Under the pieces are notes generated by a model, which had not been told where the DNA came from, searched no databases, and worked only from the letters and a program-made list of their open reading frames with translations. From positions 1 through 62,069 of the forward strand of contig JAUWPZ010000003.1 of assembly GCA_030611315.1 (NCBI GenBank): DNA of 62,069 nt. Reading direction: 5' to 3'. Position numbers and translations under genes: made by a program. The first letter of the stretch is position 1, and each line of letters begins with the position of its first letter. Positions 1 through 8,862 of the stretch are shown here, one piece after another. This DNA is from Sedimentisphaerales bacterium. GTDB lineage: Bacteria; Planctomycetota; Phycisphaerae; Sedimentisphaerales; Anaerobacaceae.

Positions 1-48
1 GAGTCCAGAGCGTTCTTCACTTGTCAATTCAACAATATATTTTTTCAT
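1..48 (-). CDS. IS630-like transposase, N-terminal start only (partial)
   Basis: Sixteen codons run off the left edge on the minus strand. They read MKKYIVELTSEERSGL, which resembles the start of IS630-family transposases, where a short hydrophobic strand and a TSEER stretch precede a helix-turn-helix domain. A strong AAGGAGG ribosome binding site lies at about 53-60, a few bases upstream of the ATG at 48-46, so this is a real start. The catalytic part is outside the window, so the family call rests on the N-terminus alone and it is unknown whether the element is intact. Confidence 0.5.
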   Translation of the reverse strand, partial: MKKYIVELTSEERSGL

Positions 49-403
49 GTTGGCCTCCTTGCCTGATTAGAGAGTTAACTGTCATATTAACCCTATCGAC
101 AAAAAGACCTAACAGACTTTATTGCACGGACATAGTACTAGGTTCACAATAGAACTATTTGCCGAAAAGCCAATTGTCGCAGAGGATATCGAGCTTCCGT
201 TTGTAAGCTGGTTTGTAAGCGCCGTGAAGAGCTCACCGCAAGTTTTTATTACTTAGCAAGTTATGATTTCAGAGCATCGGACTATCAATCCGATGCTTGG
301 GGCTTCTCCGTAATAGCCGCACGGACAACCGTGTAAATAAATTATAAAGACGGTAATTTGACTCAGGGTGGACATACTGGCAAATTTGTCGACTGCCTTC
401 CGG
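49..403. other. Gene-free spacer with one stem-loop
   Basis: No credible gene lies between the IS630-like start and the esterase. A perfect 9-bp hairpin with a 7-nt loop is at 273-297 (AGCATCGGA / TCCGATGCT). It has no clear T-run on either side, so calling it a terminator would be a guess. The long plus-strand open frame starting at 368 is the complement of the esterase gene. Confidence 0.5.
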
Positions 404-1480
404 TTATTTCATCATCTTGAGCATCGCCTTGCCGAACGCTTGGCCCTTGAGGTAATACGTCTTGCCCGAGCCCAGGTAGTGATATGGCCGATCGTTTCCT
501 ACGGCTTTCCACTGTGCCTTCTGCTCGTCGGTGCCTTTCCAGTAGCCCTTTTCATAGAGTTCGTGGGCCTTGGTGTCGTAGTACTCGGCGGTGGGGACGA
601 AGGCGACGTTCCCCTTGAATTCCGGCAGGTCGGCGGTAGCGGCCTGTGCCTTCTGGAAGTCGCCGCGGTTGGGCAAGCCGCCCGTGCTCAATTCGCCGAT
701 GACAAAGGGCGCGTTCGGTGCGTCCAGGTCCTTGCGGAGGTCCTTGATAAACAGCGCCAGCCACTTGGTGTAGTCCGCGTACCGATTTTCCTTGAGTGTT
801 CTGTTAATCACGTCGTTGAAGTCCTGGTGCCAGACAATACCGGCGATCTCGACGTTGCGGTCTTTCAGTTCGGGGAAGGTTGTCCCGAGGTCAGCCAGGG
901 CTTTTTTGGTTTCGTCCACCAGGCTGCGGTAGTAGAAGCCGTACTTCGCCTTGACGTCTTCCATCGTGGCCGACGGGTTCTTCTTTTTGATTTTCTCGAG
1001 CATCGCCTGCAGTGTGGCTTCGTCGGGCAGTCCGGCGCTGGGCGGGTGGAAATCGACTGCCAGGCTCTTGCCGCCCCAGGCGACCTTGACAAGCATGACC
1101 GGTGCGTCGATCGCCTCGCCGACGGTGTGGCCGAACCCGAACTCGGGTCCGATCGAAGTATCGCCTTTTGTCCCGTACCCGACGGTGAGCAGGCCATGCT
1201 TGGCTCCGCCATGCTTGGTCGGATAGGTGATCCAGACATCATCGCGCACGACCCACTTGTTGCCATTCTTCAGTTTCGGGTAGGTGTCCCTGATCAGCGG
1301 GTCATCCTTGTAGGTATCCAGGTGCGTGGCGAGGCCTTTGCCTTCCATGTTCGATTGGCCAGTGAGAATGAAGACATTGACCGGTTTCTTGTCAGCCGCG
1401 AGTGCTGATGCGGCAGGTATGAAAGCAGCCATCGCAAAGAGGCCGAGAAGAAATGCACAGAGGTGGCGACGTTGTAACAT
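404..1480 (-). CDS. Secreted sialate O-acetylesterase-like (SASA family) carbohydrate esterase
   Basis: The 358-residue product has a signal peptide (hydrophobic core at about residues 8-27, ending ALA). The mature start VFILTGQSNMEG is the block that carries the nucleophile Ser in SASA/carbohydrate esterase family 6 proteins. A second typical block, VKVAWGGKSL, is near residue 133, and IVWHQDFND near 214 resembles the block with the catalytic His. The family removes O-acetyl groups from sugars such as sialic acid or acetylated xylan; the substrate cannot be read from sequence. AGGAGC precedes the ATG at 1480. It stands alone between mobile-element debris, consistent with an accessory polysaccharide-degradation gene. 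Confidence 0.75.
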   Translation of the reverse strand: MLQRRHLCAFLLGLFAMAAFIPAASALAADKKPVNVFILTGQSNMEGKGLATHLDTYKDDPLIRDTYPKLKNGNKWVVRDDVWITYPTKHGGAKHGLLTVGYGTKGDTSIGPEFGFGHTVGEAIDAPVMLVKVAWGGKSLAVDFHPPSAGLPDEATLQAMLEKIKKKNPSATMEDVKAKYGFYYRSLVDETKKALADLGTTFPELKDRNVEIAGIVWHQDFNDVINRTLKENRYADYTKWLALFIKDLRKDLDAPNAPFVIGELSTGGLPNRGDFQKAQAATADLPEFKGNVAFVPTAEYYDTKAHELYEKGYWKGTDEQKAQWKAVGNDRPYHYLGSGKTYYLKGQAFGKAMLKMMK

Positions 1481-1592
1481 GTTATGTGCTCCTGTTTATA
1501 TTTTGGTAACCATTCGGCCGGACAACGCACCCAGCCGTAAAACACTCATTGTACCCGTTTATGGACTGCTGTCAAGGATGTTTTTATCAAAC

Positions 1593-1926
1593 TTAGGGGT
1601 TTTCTCGTAAGCTTTTCCGCAGTAAATCCCTGTGAAGCCAAAAGCAGGTATTTATCGCTTCGGTCAGGCCTGCCAACAAACGATACAGCAGAAAATCCGG
1701 ATTATCCGGCAACGGTTGACTTAGATAAACTAAACGATCGCAAATGTTCGGATGTTCTTCGACAAGCCAGCTTAAATAAATCATCACAAGCACAGCCAGC
1801 AGGACCAAACGGCGAATCGCAGACCAACGAAATGTTCGTATTTTCTCGAGGTTTACCTGGCTCTTGAGAAAGCGAATTGCCTCTTCGCATTCCCATCTTC
1901 GTATGTAGAAATATACCCCTACCCAT
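1593..1926 (-). pseudogene. C-terminal remnant of an IS4-like DDE transposase
   Basis: One continuous minus-strand frame of about 110 codons begins abruptly at the IS3 left end, with no start codon, and reads GVYFYIRRWECEEAIRFLKS followed by a C-terminal region. The RRWECEEAIRFLK segment matches the Y-(2)-R-(3)-E-(6)-K signature of IS4-family transposases, which carries the catalytic Glu. The N-terminal two thirds are missing. The DNA on the far side of the IS3 element does not continue this protein, so it was cut by rearrangement rather than simple insertion. Confidence 0.6.
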
Positions 1927-2884
1927 TGTCAAGACAAAAACTTGGGGTTTTTAAGGTGGATTCATCGCCGTATGTTAAAGCAGTTGGAACGAAGGGAGCC
2001 CGAAGGGCGACCGGAGTGCCAACTGCTACGCCGTACACCTCGGCTGGGGTGCAGTAGCCCAAAGCCTGGTGTAATCGCTGGTTATTATAAAACTCAAAAT
2101 ATCGACCCAGGCTATATGTCGCCTCGGCCACCGTTTGATAGTCCCGCAGATAAACCTCCTCTACTTCCACCGTTCGCCATAAACGCTCTGAAAAAATATT
2201 ATCAAATACTCGGCCTTTGCCATCCATACTGATTTGAACACTTGCCTTCAGCAATATCTTTGTAAAATCTATCGAAGTAAACTGGCTGCCCTGGTCCGTG
2301 TTGAATATCTCCGGTCTGCCAAGGCCCAAAGCCTGCTCCAGGGCCGAAACACAAAACTCCGACTCCAATGTTACCGACACTTCCCAACTAAGAACATAAC
2401 GGCTGAACCAGTCCATCACCGCTACCAGATAAAGCCAGCCGCGATACATCCGGATATATGTTATATCCGCCGACCAAACCTGATCGGCTCGTTCAATCTG
2501 CACGCCTTTAAGCAGGTATGGGTATATCTTATGCTCCTTGTCCGGCATGCTCAAACCACGCCTTCGCCGTGGATAAACGGCTTCTAAGCCCATCTGACGC
2601 ATCAGCCGCCGAATGCGTTTATGGTTGACCTGATGGCCCATACGACGCAACTGTTCGGTCATCTTGTCGATACCGTAAAACGGTGTCTTGATATATTGTT
2701 CATCTATCAGTTTCATTAACTGCTCATTGTACTGTGTATCACCACAAGGTTTATAATACAAACTGCTTCGGCTAAGCCCCAGCAATTCACACTGCCGATA
2801 AATCGCTATCTGCCTGTGCCTGGGTTCTATTGCTCTTCGTTTTTGCTCAAGCGTCAAATCCAGATTTTTTTTTGAGCCAGTCAA
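1919..2884 (-). CDS. IS3-family transposase OrfB (DDE integrase domain)
   Basis: The 321-residue frame carries a helix-turn-helix-like N-terminus (HRQIAIYRQCELLGLSRSSL) and an rve-type integrase core. The DDE residues are visible in DITYIR (D), FNTDQGSQF (D) and DNIFSERLWR (E). The frame opens at a TTG inside the end of orfA and shares the A9 slip site, so the functional product is probably an OrfAB fusion made by -1 frameshifting. The stop codon lies a few bases beyond the apparent element end. It catalyses cut/copy-out transposition of the surrounding element. Confidence 0.85.
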   Translation of the reverse strand: MTGSKKNLDLTLEQKRRAIEPRHRQIAIYRQCELLGLSRSSLYYKPCGDTQYNEQLMKLIDEQYIKTPFYGIDKMTEQLRRMGHQVNHKRIRRLMRQMGLEAVYPRRRRGLSMPDKEHKIYPYLLKGVQIERADQVWSADITYIRMYRGWLYLVAVMDWFSRYVLSWEVSVTLESEFCVSALEQALGLGRPEIFNTDQGSQFTSIDFTKILLKASVQISMDGKGRVFDNIFSERLWRTVEVEEVYLRDYQTVAEATYSLGRYFEFYNNQRLHQALGYCTPAEVYGVAVGTPVALRAPFVPTALTYGDESTLKTPSFCLDNG

Positions 2885-3137
2885 GCTCTACTTTTAACTG
2901 GCCTATCTGCTGATACAAATGTTCTGTCAGCTCACCCTGCTTCTGCCGATCTCGCTGCCGAGAACGAGAGAATATATCCGGCACAGACTCAAGCAGCCGC
3001 TTCTTCCATTGAGTCACCTGATTAGGATGAACCTCAAACTTACTGGCCAGTTCAGCTATCGTCATTTCGCCTTTAGCCGCTGCAAGTGCGACTTTTGCCT
3101 TAAACGGAGCACTGTGATTACGTCTTTTGTTTTTCAT
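2847..3137 (-). CDS. IS3-family OrfA (helix-turn-helix DNA-binding protein)
   Basis: From the MKNKRRNHSAPFKAK start at 3137 this is a 96-residue protein with the IS3 OrfA helix-turn-helix (TIAELASKFEVHPNQVTQWK) and a C-terminal leucine-rich coiled coil (LTEHLYQQIGQLKVELDWLK). An upstream in-frame ATG at 3182 lies in the terminal repeat and is unlikely to be the start. It ends just after the A9 slip site that leads into orfB. OrfA recognises the element ends and regulates transposition. Confidence 0.8.
   Translation of the reverse strand: MKNKRRNHSAPFKAKVALAAAKGEMTIAELASKFEVHPNQVTQWKKRLLESVPDIFSRSRQRDRQKQGELTEHLYQQIGQLKVELDWLKKKSGFDA
2865..2873 (-). promoter_or_regulatory. Programmed -1 frameshift site (A9 slip) between orfA and orfB
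   Basis: Nine consecutive A on the minus strand lie in the orfA/orfB overlap. OrfA reads LKKKSGFDA-stop through them; a -1 slip enters the orfB frame. This is the standard way IS3 elements make the OrfAB transposase. Confidence 0.6.
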
Positions 3138-3187
3138 AAATCTGTCTCCTGAAACTGTTATCGTCTCAGGCGACAAATCCACCTTAA

Positions 3188-3280
3188 TTATGCGCCCAGT
3201 TTTTGGGGAGTATTATAGTCTGCGAAGACCCAATCGGAACACGCAAGCGAACCCAATATGGTCGATAGAAAAGTTTTCAT
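3188..3280 (-). pseudogene. 5' stub of a secreted protein, cut at the IS3 right end
   Basis: An ATG at 3280 with an upstream GAGGACGGGAAG opens a 30-codon frame reading MKTFLSTILGSLACSDWVFA then DYNTP. This looks like a signal peptide with a plausible cleavage site followed by the beginning of a mature protein. From about 3208 the frame enters the IS3 terminal repeat and soon stops, so only the first 24 or so codons are original. The rest of the gene is not found nearby. Very short, so low confidence. Confidence 0.3.
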
Positions 3281-3595
3281 CTTCCCGTCCTCAAAAGAAC
3301 TTGCTCCGTCCATGCCTGGGTTGGTGTTTTGGCTTCCTCCAAAGCCAACTTTAATTGTACAACTTGCTATGCTGCCAGGTCAAGGAAATTCAGGGTCAAC
3401 TATTGCTAAAAGTGCCAATAACCCCAAAAAATCAAAAAAACTCGCCCTGAACGAATCCTGAGCGCCGCGGTAGCTGGCTTCACGTTGAACTGGCCGATGA
3501 CAGTGACTGTTGGATACCTGATATCGCCGCGGATTTGATTTGAAGTTACTGCAAACTTCTCCTGGCGGAACACACAACTTTCCACAGCAGGATTC
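3281..3595. other. Gene-free spacer
   Basis: Between the truncated secreted-protein start and the GAF-like gene no convincing coding region is visible. One minus-strand frame (about 3420-3590) is open but has no start, no ribosome binding site and no recognisable motif. Confidence 0.4.
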
Positions 3596-4228
3596 TTAAT
3601 CTGCGGTGTGCAAAAGCACCTGGCGGGCTTGTATGGCTCGGGAAAATCCGCGCGTAACGGCGGTTATATTACTTAGCTCTTCGGGGGACAATTTGTTTTT
3701 CGATGAGCGGTAAATCAATATAAAGCCGAGCGATAAGCCGAGCAGCTCCAGCGGGATAGTCACGGCTGAATACTTATTTAGCCCGGCTAAGCTGCCCTGC
3801 AGGCCCATTGCGAACATCTCATCGAGCGCGCAAAGTTTGTTCGATTTACAGATATCATCTATCAGCTCGGGACTGAAACAACTTTCCAAGCGTTGCTTTT
3901 CAAGCAGGGCGATTGGCTGAACACTGTCGAACATGTGCAGCTCGAAGCTGTCCGCCTGACGCAGAAAAAAGGTGACATTTACATCCGCGATTTCTTCCTT
4001 GATATGTTTGACCGCCGCGTACAAAAGACTGCTCAGGTCGGTTGTTGCAATGATTGACTCATAGAAATTTGCTGTGAAGTTGATAGTGTTCAGTTTTTTG
4101 ATAAAGTCTCTCTGGGCCGCAATGAGGTCGTTGCAGAGGATATCTATTTGTTTTGCCTGCTTTTTACGTTCTTTGTTGAGCTTTGCTATGAGCAGGCGCA
4201 ACCTTCTATGTCGCTGTTTGTCATCCAC
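3596..4228 (-). CDS. Coiled-coil plus GAF-like domain protein
   Basis: The 210-residue product is soluble. Residues 1-50 are highly charged and predicted coiled coil. Residues about 50-200 look like a GAF-type sensor fold: a first helix (FYESIIATTDLSSLLYAAVK) is followed by alternating strands and a last strand/helix pair (YSAVTIPLELLGLSLGFILI). The opening helix pattern, with a short phrase like 'ttdlssLL', is typical of GAF domains. There is no output domain, so it may act as a partner of another signalling protein. Ligand unknown. No operon partner; the neighbours are spacers. Confidence 0.5.
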   Translation of the reverse strand: MDDKQRHRRLRLLIAKLNKERKKQAKQIDILCNDLIAAQRDFIKKLNTINFTANFYESIIATTDLSSLLYAAVKHIKEEIADVNVTFFLRQADSFELHMFDSVQPIALLEKQRLESCFSPELIDDICKSNKLCALDEMFAMGLQGSLAGLNKYSAVTIPLELLGLSLGFILIYRSSKNKLSPEELSNITAVTRGFSRAIQARQVLLHTAD

Positions 4229-4947
4229 GATTTTGTGTATTTTGGTACTCCACCGAATTTTGTTAGGGTTCCAACATTTTAAAGTTCGGCTTAACAGGGA
4301 TTAGGCTTTAAGGGCAATGAAATGTTAAAAAGGGCCTTTCTCAAGTAGCCCTATAAACAATCGGTTATCAGTTTCTCGCCGTTTGAGGCTGGTTGGGGAT
4401 TGGAGATTAACTAAAATGCCTCTTAAGTCTGTTGCAATTGATTTGGGCGTGTTTTCGGACTTATTGCCAGGAGGCGGCGCGAATATCTCTCGCCTTGCCT
4501 TCGAGAACACACGCAGTGCCTTGGATGAAACAGAACGATAAGCAACTGCATCCGCCCTAATCGAACCGGATAGAAATTTTTTTAGCACATAATCAGGCGT
4601 CCTGTTCCGGAGGCCAAAGCGGTTAAATGATATACCCTTCAGGGTAGTAAATTTCCACGGGTTAAAACCCGTGGCATTTGCCGCATCAGGCTTTGCCTGT
4701 CTGCCTTTGGCGGATAACTTCATCTACGAGTTAAAACTCGTAGCATTGCGGCGGAAGAGTAAATTCCCGCGACTGGGATTGTAACTTATTGTTCTAAAGC
4801 CACTTACCCGCGAACAAACGGTAAATTTCAATCGTGATCGCTATAAAAACTAAAAACTTAAAGTACGAAGCTAAAAACTTTAATTCAACGCATAAAACTT
4901 TTGAATTTTACACTGTAGTTTTGCATTTTACCTTTTATGTTTTGTGT
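4229..4947. repeat. Repeat-rich spacer: paired palindromes, dispersed element copy A, heptamer array
   Basis: No gene is supported here; the open frame at 4325-4723 has repeat-derived composition. Two similar palindromes occur at about 4656-4678 (CCACGGGTTAAAACCCGTGG) and 4723-4744 (CTACGAGTTAAAACTCGTAG), arranged like a pair of REP units. A degraded copy of the dispersed element (copy A) covers about 4749-4842. A degenerate 7-nt-period array rich in AAAACTT-like units runs from about 4845 to 4950, up to the 3' end of ruvA. Confidence 0.6.
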
Positions 4948-5577
4948 TTACGCCTCGACGCCATGTTTCAACCTATAGACCAAAGGCACGAGCGCTTCGG
5001 CCGAGTCTATATCAGGATACCTGCTGCATGCCAGCTCAATCAATTCCATCGCCTCGGTTCTCTTCTCGCCCCAGGCGATAAGAATCTCCAGCGCCTCAAT
5101 CTGAAACGGCTTGAACCCGGCTCCCACCGACCCGGCCGCCTCGGCCCCCACCGCGAAAGACTGCAACTTGCCCTTCAGCTCGGCGATAATCTGCTGAGAC
5201 ATCCTCTTTCCCACCGACGGCAGTGACATCAACGTCTTGTCGTCACCATCCTCTATCGCCGCCGCTATCGTAGCTATCGGCACGCTCAGCGACCGCAGGC
5301 CCTTTTTTATACCCATCCCCTTGACGCTGATATACTTGCTGAAAAAATCCCTCTCGCCCGCGTTCAAAAAGCCCACCATCCTCGGTATGAGATTCCCGCC
5401 CCCGGGCGCGCCCTCGTAATACTCCATCGTGCAAAGAGTAATTTCTGAACCAATCCTGCCGGAAAGCTCGCTCACGCAATAGCCGGGAAGCATTACCTCA
5501 TACCCAACCTCCCCGACCTGCACCAGGCAGGCGTCGGCATCAAGCTTGATAAGTTTTCCTTCTATCCTTGCTATCAT
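4948..5577 (-). CDS. ruvA: Holliday junction branch migration protein RuvA
   Basis: The 209-residue protein has the RuvA layout. Domain I is an N-terminal OB fold (MIARIEGKLIKL). Domain II has two helix-hairpin-helix motifs (FFSKYISVKGMGIKKGLRSL and LMSLPSVGKRMSQQIIAELK). A variable linker precedes a C-terminal UBA-like domain III (about 165-205) that contacts RuvB. RuvA tetramers bind four-way junctions and load the RuvB motor. The gene is last in the hisC-to-ruvA run, 78 bp after ruvC. ruvB is not adjacent. Confidence 0.93.
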   Translation of the reverse strand: MIARIEGKLIKLDADACLVQVGEVGYEVMLPGYCVSELSGRIGSEITLCTMEYYEGAPGGGNLIPRMVGFLNAGERDFFSKYISVKGMGIKKGLRSLSVPIATIAAAIEDGDDKTLMSLPSVGKRMSQQIIAELKGKLQSFAVGAEAAGSVGAGFKPFQIEALEILIAWGEKRTEAMELIELACSRYPDIDSAEALVPLVYRLKHGVEA

Positions 5578-5655
5578 AAACCAACTTATTATTGATGATG
5601 ATTTCGACTGCCCCCCGCCTCCGATGGGCCGGGAGCTTTCCCAAATCCTGAACCT

Positions 5656-6141
5656 TCAAACATTAATACTTTTCAACGAATTCGCACAGCACATTGCCGC
5701 CGCTATGGCATCGGCCACATCGTTCGGCTCGGGTCTCTCAGGCAATGCCAAAATCGTTTGAATCGTCCTTTGCACCTGCTCCTTCGACGCCCTGCCGTTG
5801 CCCGTAAGTGATTTTTTTATACGCGTCGCGCCGAAGCTCCTTACCTCAACAGCCGCCTCGGCACACTTCTGTAGTATAACACCCCTGGCGTGTCCCATCA
5901 ATATCGCCGTCTTCGGATGTGCATAGTGCGAGTACAATTCCTCCACCGCCACGACGTCCGGCTTGAAACTATTCAGAATAGACTCCGTATCCCCGGCTAT
6001 CCTGTTCAGTTTTTGCTCTAACGCCAAGCCGACGGCTGTACGGATAACACCAGCCTCGAGCAGCTTCTCTTCGCCGGCGCCTACTTCCAAACAGGCGTAT
6101 CCACAGACCTGCAATCCCGGATCTATCCCGAGTATCCTCAT
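5656..6141 (-). CDS. ruvC: Crossover junction endodeoxyribonuclease RuvC
   Basis: RuvC resolves Holliday junctions by paired nicks. The start MRILGIDPG supplies the first catalytic Asp; VAVEELY near residue 66 supplies Glu; the C-terminal PEPNDVADAIAAA supplies the remaining acidic pair. Length (161 residues) is typical. The ATG at 6141 overlaps the cysS stop as ATGA, and the GGAGG inside the last cysS codons is correctly spaced for it. This is better than the in-frame ATG four codons upstream, which would lack a ribosome binding site. Translation is probably coupled to cysS. Confidence 0.92.
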   Translation of the reverse strand: MRILGIDPGLQVCGYACLEVGAGEEKLLEAGVIRTAVGLALEQKLNRIAGDTESILNSFKPDVVAVEELYSHYAHPKTAILMGHARGVILQKCAEAAVEVRSFGATRIKKSLTGNGRASKEQVQRTIQTILALPERPEPNDVADAIAAAMCCANSLKSINV

Positions 6142-7616
6142 TTCCACCTCCATTGTGTTCCATCATGCTTATCTTCCAGCAAAATGCCCGCTTGCTCCAA
6201 CTGCCCGCGAATTTCATCCGCCCCGGCAAAATCCTTCTCTTCACGGGCCTTGTTCCGCTGCTCAATCAAAATCTTAACAACCTCCTCGACGCGTGCATCA
6301 TCGACCACGCTGCCCTGTGGATATTCGTCTTTAACAACACCCAACACATCCCCTCCGAGTTCTGTAAACATTTCATCCACTGCCTGCAATGTCGAAACGG
6401 CTGCAGTCCCCTCTGTATATATCTTGCCGGCTAATCTTACTATTTCGAATATCACCGACAAAGCTACCGAAGTATTCAAATCATCGTTCATTGCCTCTTC
6501 GAATTTGACTTTTAGATTCTCCAGTTGCTCTACAACTTCATCATCGATTTCTCCTTCCGTTGCCTGCTTCATCTGTTTTCTCACAGCCGCCACTGTATCT
6601 CTTATTCTTTCCTGGCCGCTTTGGGCGGCGAACAGGGCAGCATCGGAAAAATCCAGCGGGCTCCTGTAATGGCTGTTCAAAATCAACTGCCTTATCGCTA
6701 ATGGGTCATAGCCCCTCGTCAATTTCTCGTGGGCGCCCGAAAAGGCCTGTTTGAGAGTAATAAAATTATTCAAACTCTTGCCCATCTTTTTGCCGTCAAC
6801 AGTTACCATATTATTGTGCAGCCAGTATTGAACAAACTGCACGGCGTTGGCAGCCTCCGACTGGGCAATTTCACACTCATGATGTGGAAACTGGTTCTCC
6901 AGCCCCCCGCCGTGGATATCAATCGTCTCGCCCAGATATTTCATACTCATCACCGAGCATTCGAGATGCCAGCCCGGATAGCCCCTGCCCCACGGGCTCG
7001 GCCACTGCATAATATGATTCGGCTCCGCCTTCTTCCACAGCGCAAAATCAGCCGGGTTCTTTTTCTCCGGCGAAACCTCCACGCGGGCGCCGGCCATCAT
7101 CTCCTCAACATTCCTGCCGGAGAGCTTGCCGTACTCCTTGAACTTTGAGACGTCGAAATACACCGAGCCGTTCACCTCGTAAGCATAGTCCTTCTCTATG
7201 AGTTTTTCCACCAGCTCTATCTGCTCGGTGATATGACCGCTGGCCCGCGGACTGATATCGGGCCTGACGCAGTTCAGCTTGTCCATATCCTCGAAGTAGC
7301 TGCAGGTATAGTACTCCGCCAGCGCCATCGGGTGTTTTTTCTCTTCTCGGGCCGCCCGGGCAATCTTGTCCTCACCCTCATCCGCATCGTCGGTCAAATG
7401 ACCCACATCGGTTATATTCTGCACGTATGTAACGCTATAGCCCAGGTAGCGGAGGTATCGAGCGAGAATATCGAAGCTCACGTAACTTTTTGCGTGCCCC
7501 AGATGCGCATGCCCATACACCGTAGGCCCGCAAACATACATCCCGACCCGGTCTTCCTTCAACGGCTTGAACTCATCCTTGTTTCTTGTCAGGCTGTTGT
7601 AAAGTTTCAATCCCAT
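6138..7616 (-). CDS. cysS: Cysteinyl-tRNA synthetase
   Basis: The 492-residue class I synthetase charges tRNA-Cys. The N-terminal [10 protein letters not shown] supplies a zinc-ligand Cys, followed by the HIGH motif in the form [18 protein letters not shown] and HHECEIAQ provide the other zinc ligands, and KMGKSLNN is the KMSKS loop. The C-terminal part contains the DALR-like and anticodon-binding region. It lies 27 bp after ispF and overlaps ruvC by 4 nt. Confidence 0.95.
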   Translation of the reverse strand: MGLKLYNSLTRNKDEFKPLKEDRVGMYVCGPTVYGHAHLGHAKSYVSFDILARYLRYLGYSVTYVQNITDVGHLTDDADEGEDKIARAAREEKKHPMALAEYYTCSYFEDMDKLNCVRPDISPRASGHITEQIELVEKLIEKDYAYEVNGSVYFDVSKFKEYGKLSGRNVEEMMAGARVEVSPEKKNPADFALWKKAEPNHIMQWPSPWGRGYPGWHLECSVMSMKYLGETIDIHGGGLENQFPHHECEIAQSEAANAVQFVQYWLHNNMVTVDGKKMGKSLNNFITLKQAFSGAHEKLTRGYDPLAIRQLILNSHYRSPLDFSDAALFAAQSGQERIRDTVAAVRKQMKQATEGEIDDEVVEQLENLKVKFEEAMNDDLNTSVALSVIFEIVRLAGKIYTEGTAAVSTLQAVDEMFTELGGDVLGVVKDEYPQGSVVDDARVEEVVKILIEQRNKAREEKDFAGADEIRGQLEQAGILLEDKHDGTQWRWK

Positions 7617-7643
7617 ATCTTTTACCCTTTACGTTTGCCCTTC

Positions 7644-8153
7644 TTACAGCGACCTTTTTTTCTTCATTCTCAAAAGCGCTATCGCCGTTGCGCTCATCGC
7701 CTCGCCCGCTCCCACGCTACCGAGCCCTTCGCTGGTCTTTGCCTTGACGTTGACGGCTGTAAAATCGATACCCAAAAGCCCCGCTATGCACCGTTTAATT
7801 TGCCCTTTGACCGGCTCAAGCTTCGGCTCTTCCGTTTGTATTATCAAGTCAACATTGACCACTTCCCAGTTCTCTTCGAGCTTTTCCTTTACGATAAATA
7901 CAAGCTCTTTGCTGTCCACATCTTTCCATTCCGCCTCGGTATCGGGAAAGTGGGTCCCTATATCGCCCATCCCGCTTGCCCCAAGCAGAGCATCTATGAC
8001 CGCGTGCAGGGCCACATCGCCGTCGCTGTGACCGGCCAGCCCCGCCGGAAACGGCACGTAAACCCCTCCGAGCATCAGCTTCCTGCCCTCGACTATCCTG
8101 TGGATATCCGTGCCGATTCCACTTCGATATTCAGCCTTGGGTCTCTCAATCAC
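7644..8153 (-). CDS. ispF: 2-C-methyl-D-erythritol 2,4-cyclodiphosphate synthase
   Basis: IspF cyclises CDP-methylerythritol 2-phosphate in the MEP isoprenoid pathway, the pathway of dxs in this window. The zinc-binding GTDIHRI is near residue 14, followed by GLAGHSDGDV and GDIGTHFPDT. The C-terminal NVKAKTSEGLG block is also present. The start is GTG at 8153, overlapping the hisB TGA by 4 nt (GTGA), which suggests translational coupling. Length 169 residues is normal. Confidence 0.95.
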   Translation of the reverse strand: MIERPKAEYRSGIGTDIHRIVEGRKLMLGGVYVPFPAGLAGHSDGDVALHAVIDALLGASGMGDIGTHFPDTEAEWKDVDSKELVFIVKEKLEENWEVVNVDLIIQTEEPKLEPVKGQIKRCIAGLLGIDFTAVNVKAKTSEGLGSVGAGEAMSATAIALLRMKKKRSL

Positions 8154-8734
8154 AGTTGTCCCTTTGTGCTTGGAACGTCCGTCCCGACAATACTGACCGC
8201 CGAGCCCATCGCCTTGCCCAATCCCTTGAAAATCGCCTCGGCAATGTGATGGCTGTTTGTGCCGTATGGTACGTTTATGTGCAGATTGAACCTGCCGTTA
8301 TTCGAAAAGCTCCGCAGCATCTCTTCGAGACACTCGACATCGAAATCGCCTATCCTCTCCGACCGATACTCGACGTTATACACACAGCTCGGCCTGCCCG
8401 ACAAATCCACGGAGACATTCGCCAATGCGTCCTCCATCGGCACGGAACTATGGCCGTACCGGGCAATCCCTTTTTTATCGCCGAGCGCCTTGCACAAACA
8501 CTCGCCCAGGCATATCGCGATATCCTCAACCGTATGGTGTGCATCAACCTCCAAATCGCCCGCAGCCTTAACCACCAAATCGATTTGGCTGTGCTTGCTC
8601 AGGTGCGTAAGCATGTGGTCAAGAAAGCCGATGCCGGTATCAATCTCATACTTGCCCACGCCGTCCAAATTAAGCTCCAAGCCGACCTCGGTCTCTTTTG
8701 TTCGCCTGTGAACTTTAGCGATTCTATCTTCCAT
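8150..8734 (-). CDS. hisB: Imidazoleglycerol-phosphate dehydratase
   Basis: This is the monofunctional 194-residue HisB that dehydrates imidazole glycerol phosphate in histidine synthesis. The two manganese-binding repeats are visible as DHMLTHLSKHS / DAHHTVEDIAICLG and as the later SHHIAEAIFKGLGKA. There is no fused histidinol-phosphatase domain. It sits between hisC and ispF in the same minus-strand run. Confidence 0.95.
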   Translation of the reverse strand: MEDRIAKVHRRTKETEVGLELNLDGVGKYEIDTGIGFLDHMLTHLSKHSQIDLVVKAAGDLEVDAHHTVEDIAICLGECLCKALGDKKGIARYGHSSVPMEDALANVSVDLSGRPSCVYNVEYRSERIGDFDVECLEEMLRSFSNNGRFNLHINVPYGTNSHHIAEAIFKGLGKAMGSAVSIVGTDVPSTKGQL

Positions 8735-8770
8735 AAAAACCGTCCTTTTTGTGTTGATGCTTTTCCTTTT

Positions 8771-8794
8771 GTCATTCCCGCGAAAGCGGGAATC
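8771..8794. repeat. REP-type palindrome in the hisC-hisB gap
   Basis: The hairpin ATTCCCGCGAAAGCGGGAAT is preceded by GTC, the common 'GTCATTCCCGCG' REP type. Related palindromes recur at about 40611-40720 and 52147-52170. A short 7-nt-period stretch (CTCTGTG units) follows at about 8818-8852. Confidence 0.7.
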
Positions 8795-8862
8795 TATTTT
8801 CTTCTTTGTACTACCTATCTTTTCTCTGTGCTCTCTGTGCCCTCTGTGGCTTTTTTTATTCC

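Larger units (their letters stand above)
1927..3208 (-). mobile_element. IS3-family insertion sequence (orfA + orfB)
   Basis: The element is about 1.28 kb with two overlapping frames, orfA and orfB, on the minus strand. Imperfect terminal inverted repeats are visible: 1935-1969 and the complement of 3169-3205 share CAAAAACT, then TTAAGGTGGATT, then TCGCC. The left end probably begins TGTCAAGA at 1927; the right end is less certain. No clear target-site duplication was found, which fits a later rearrangement beside it. Both frames are open, so the element could be active. Confidence 0.8.

Noticed and set aside
368-1408. A 346-codon plus-strand frame
   Set aside because: It is the antisense of the esterase gene, which has a signal peptide, family motifs and a ribosome binding site.
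4325-4723. A 132-codon open frame between the GAF-like gene and ruvA
   Set aside because: It runs through REP palindromes and a repeat-rich spacer, with no ribosome binding site or protein motif.
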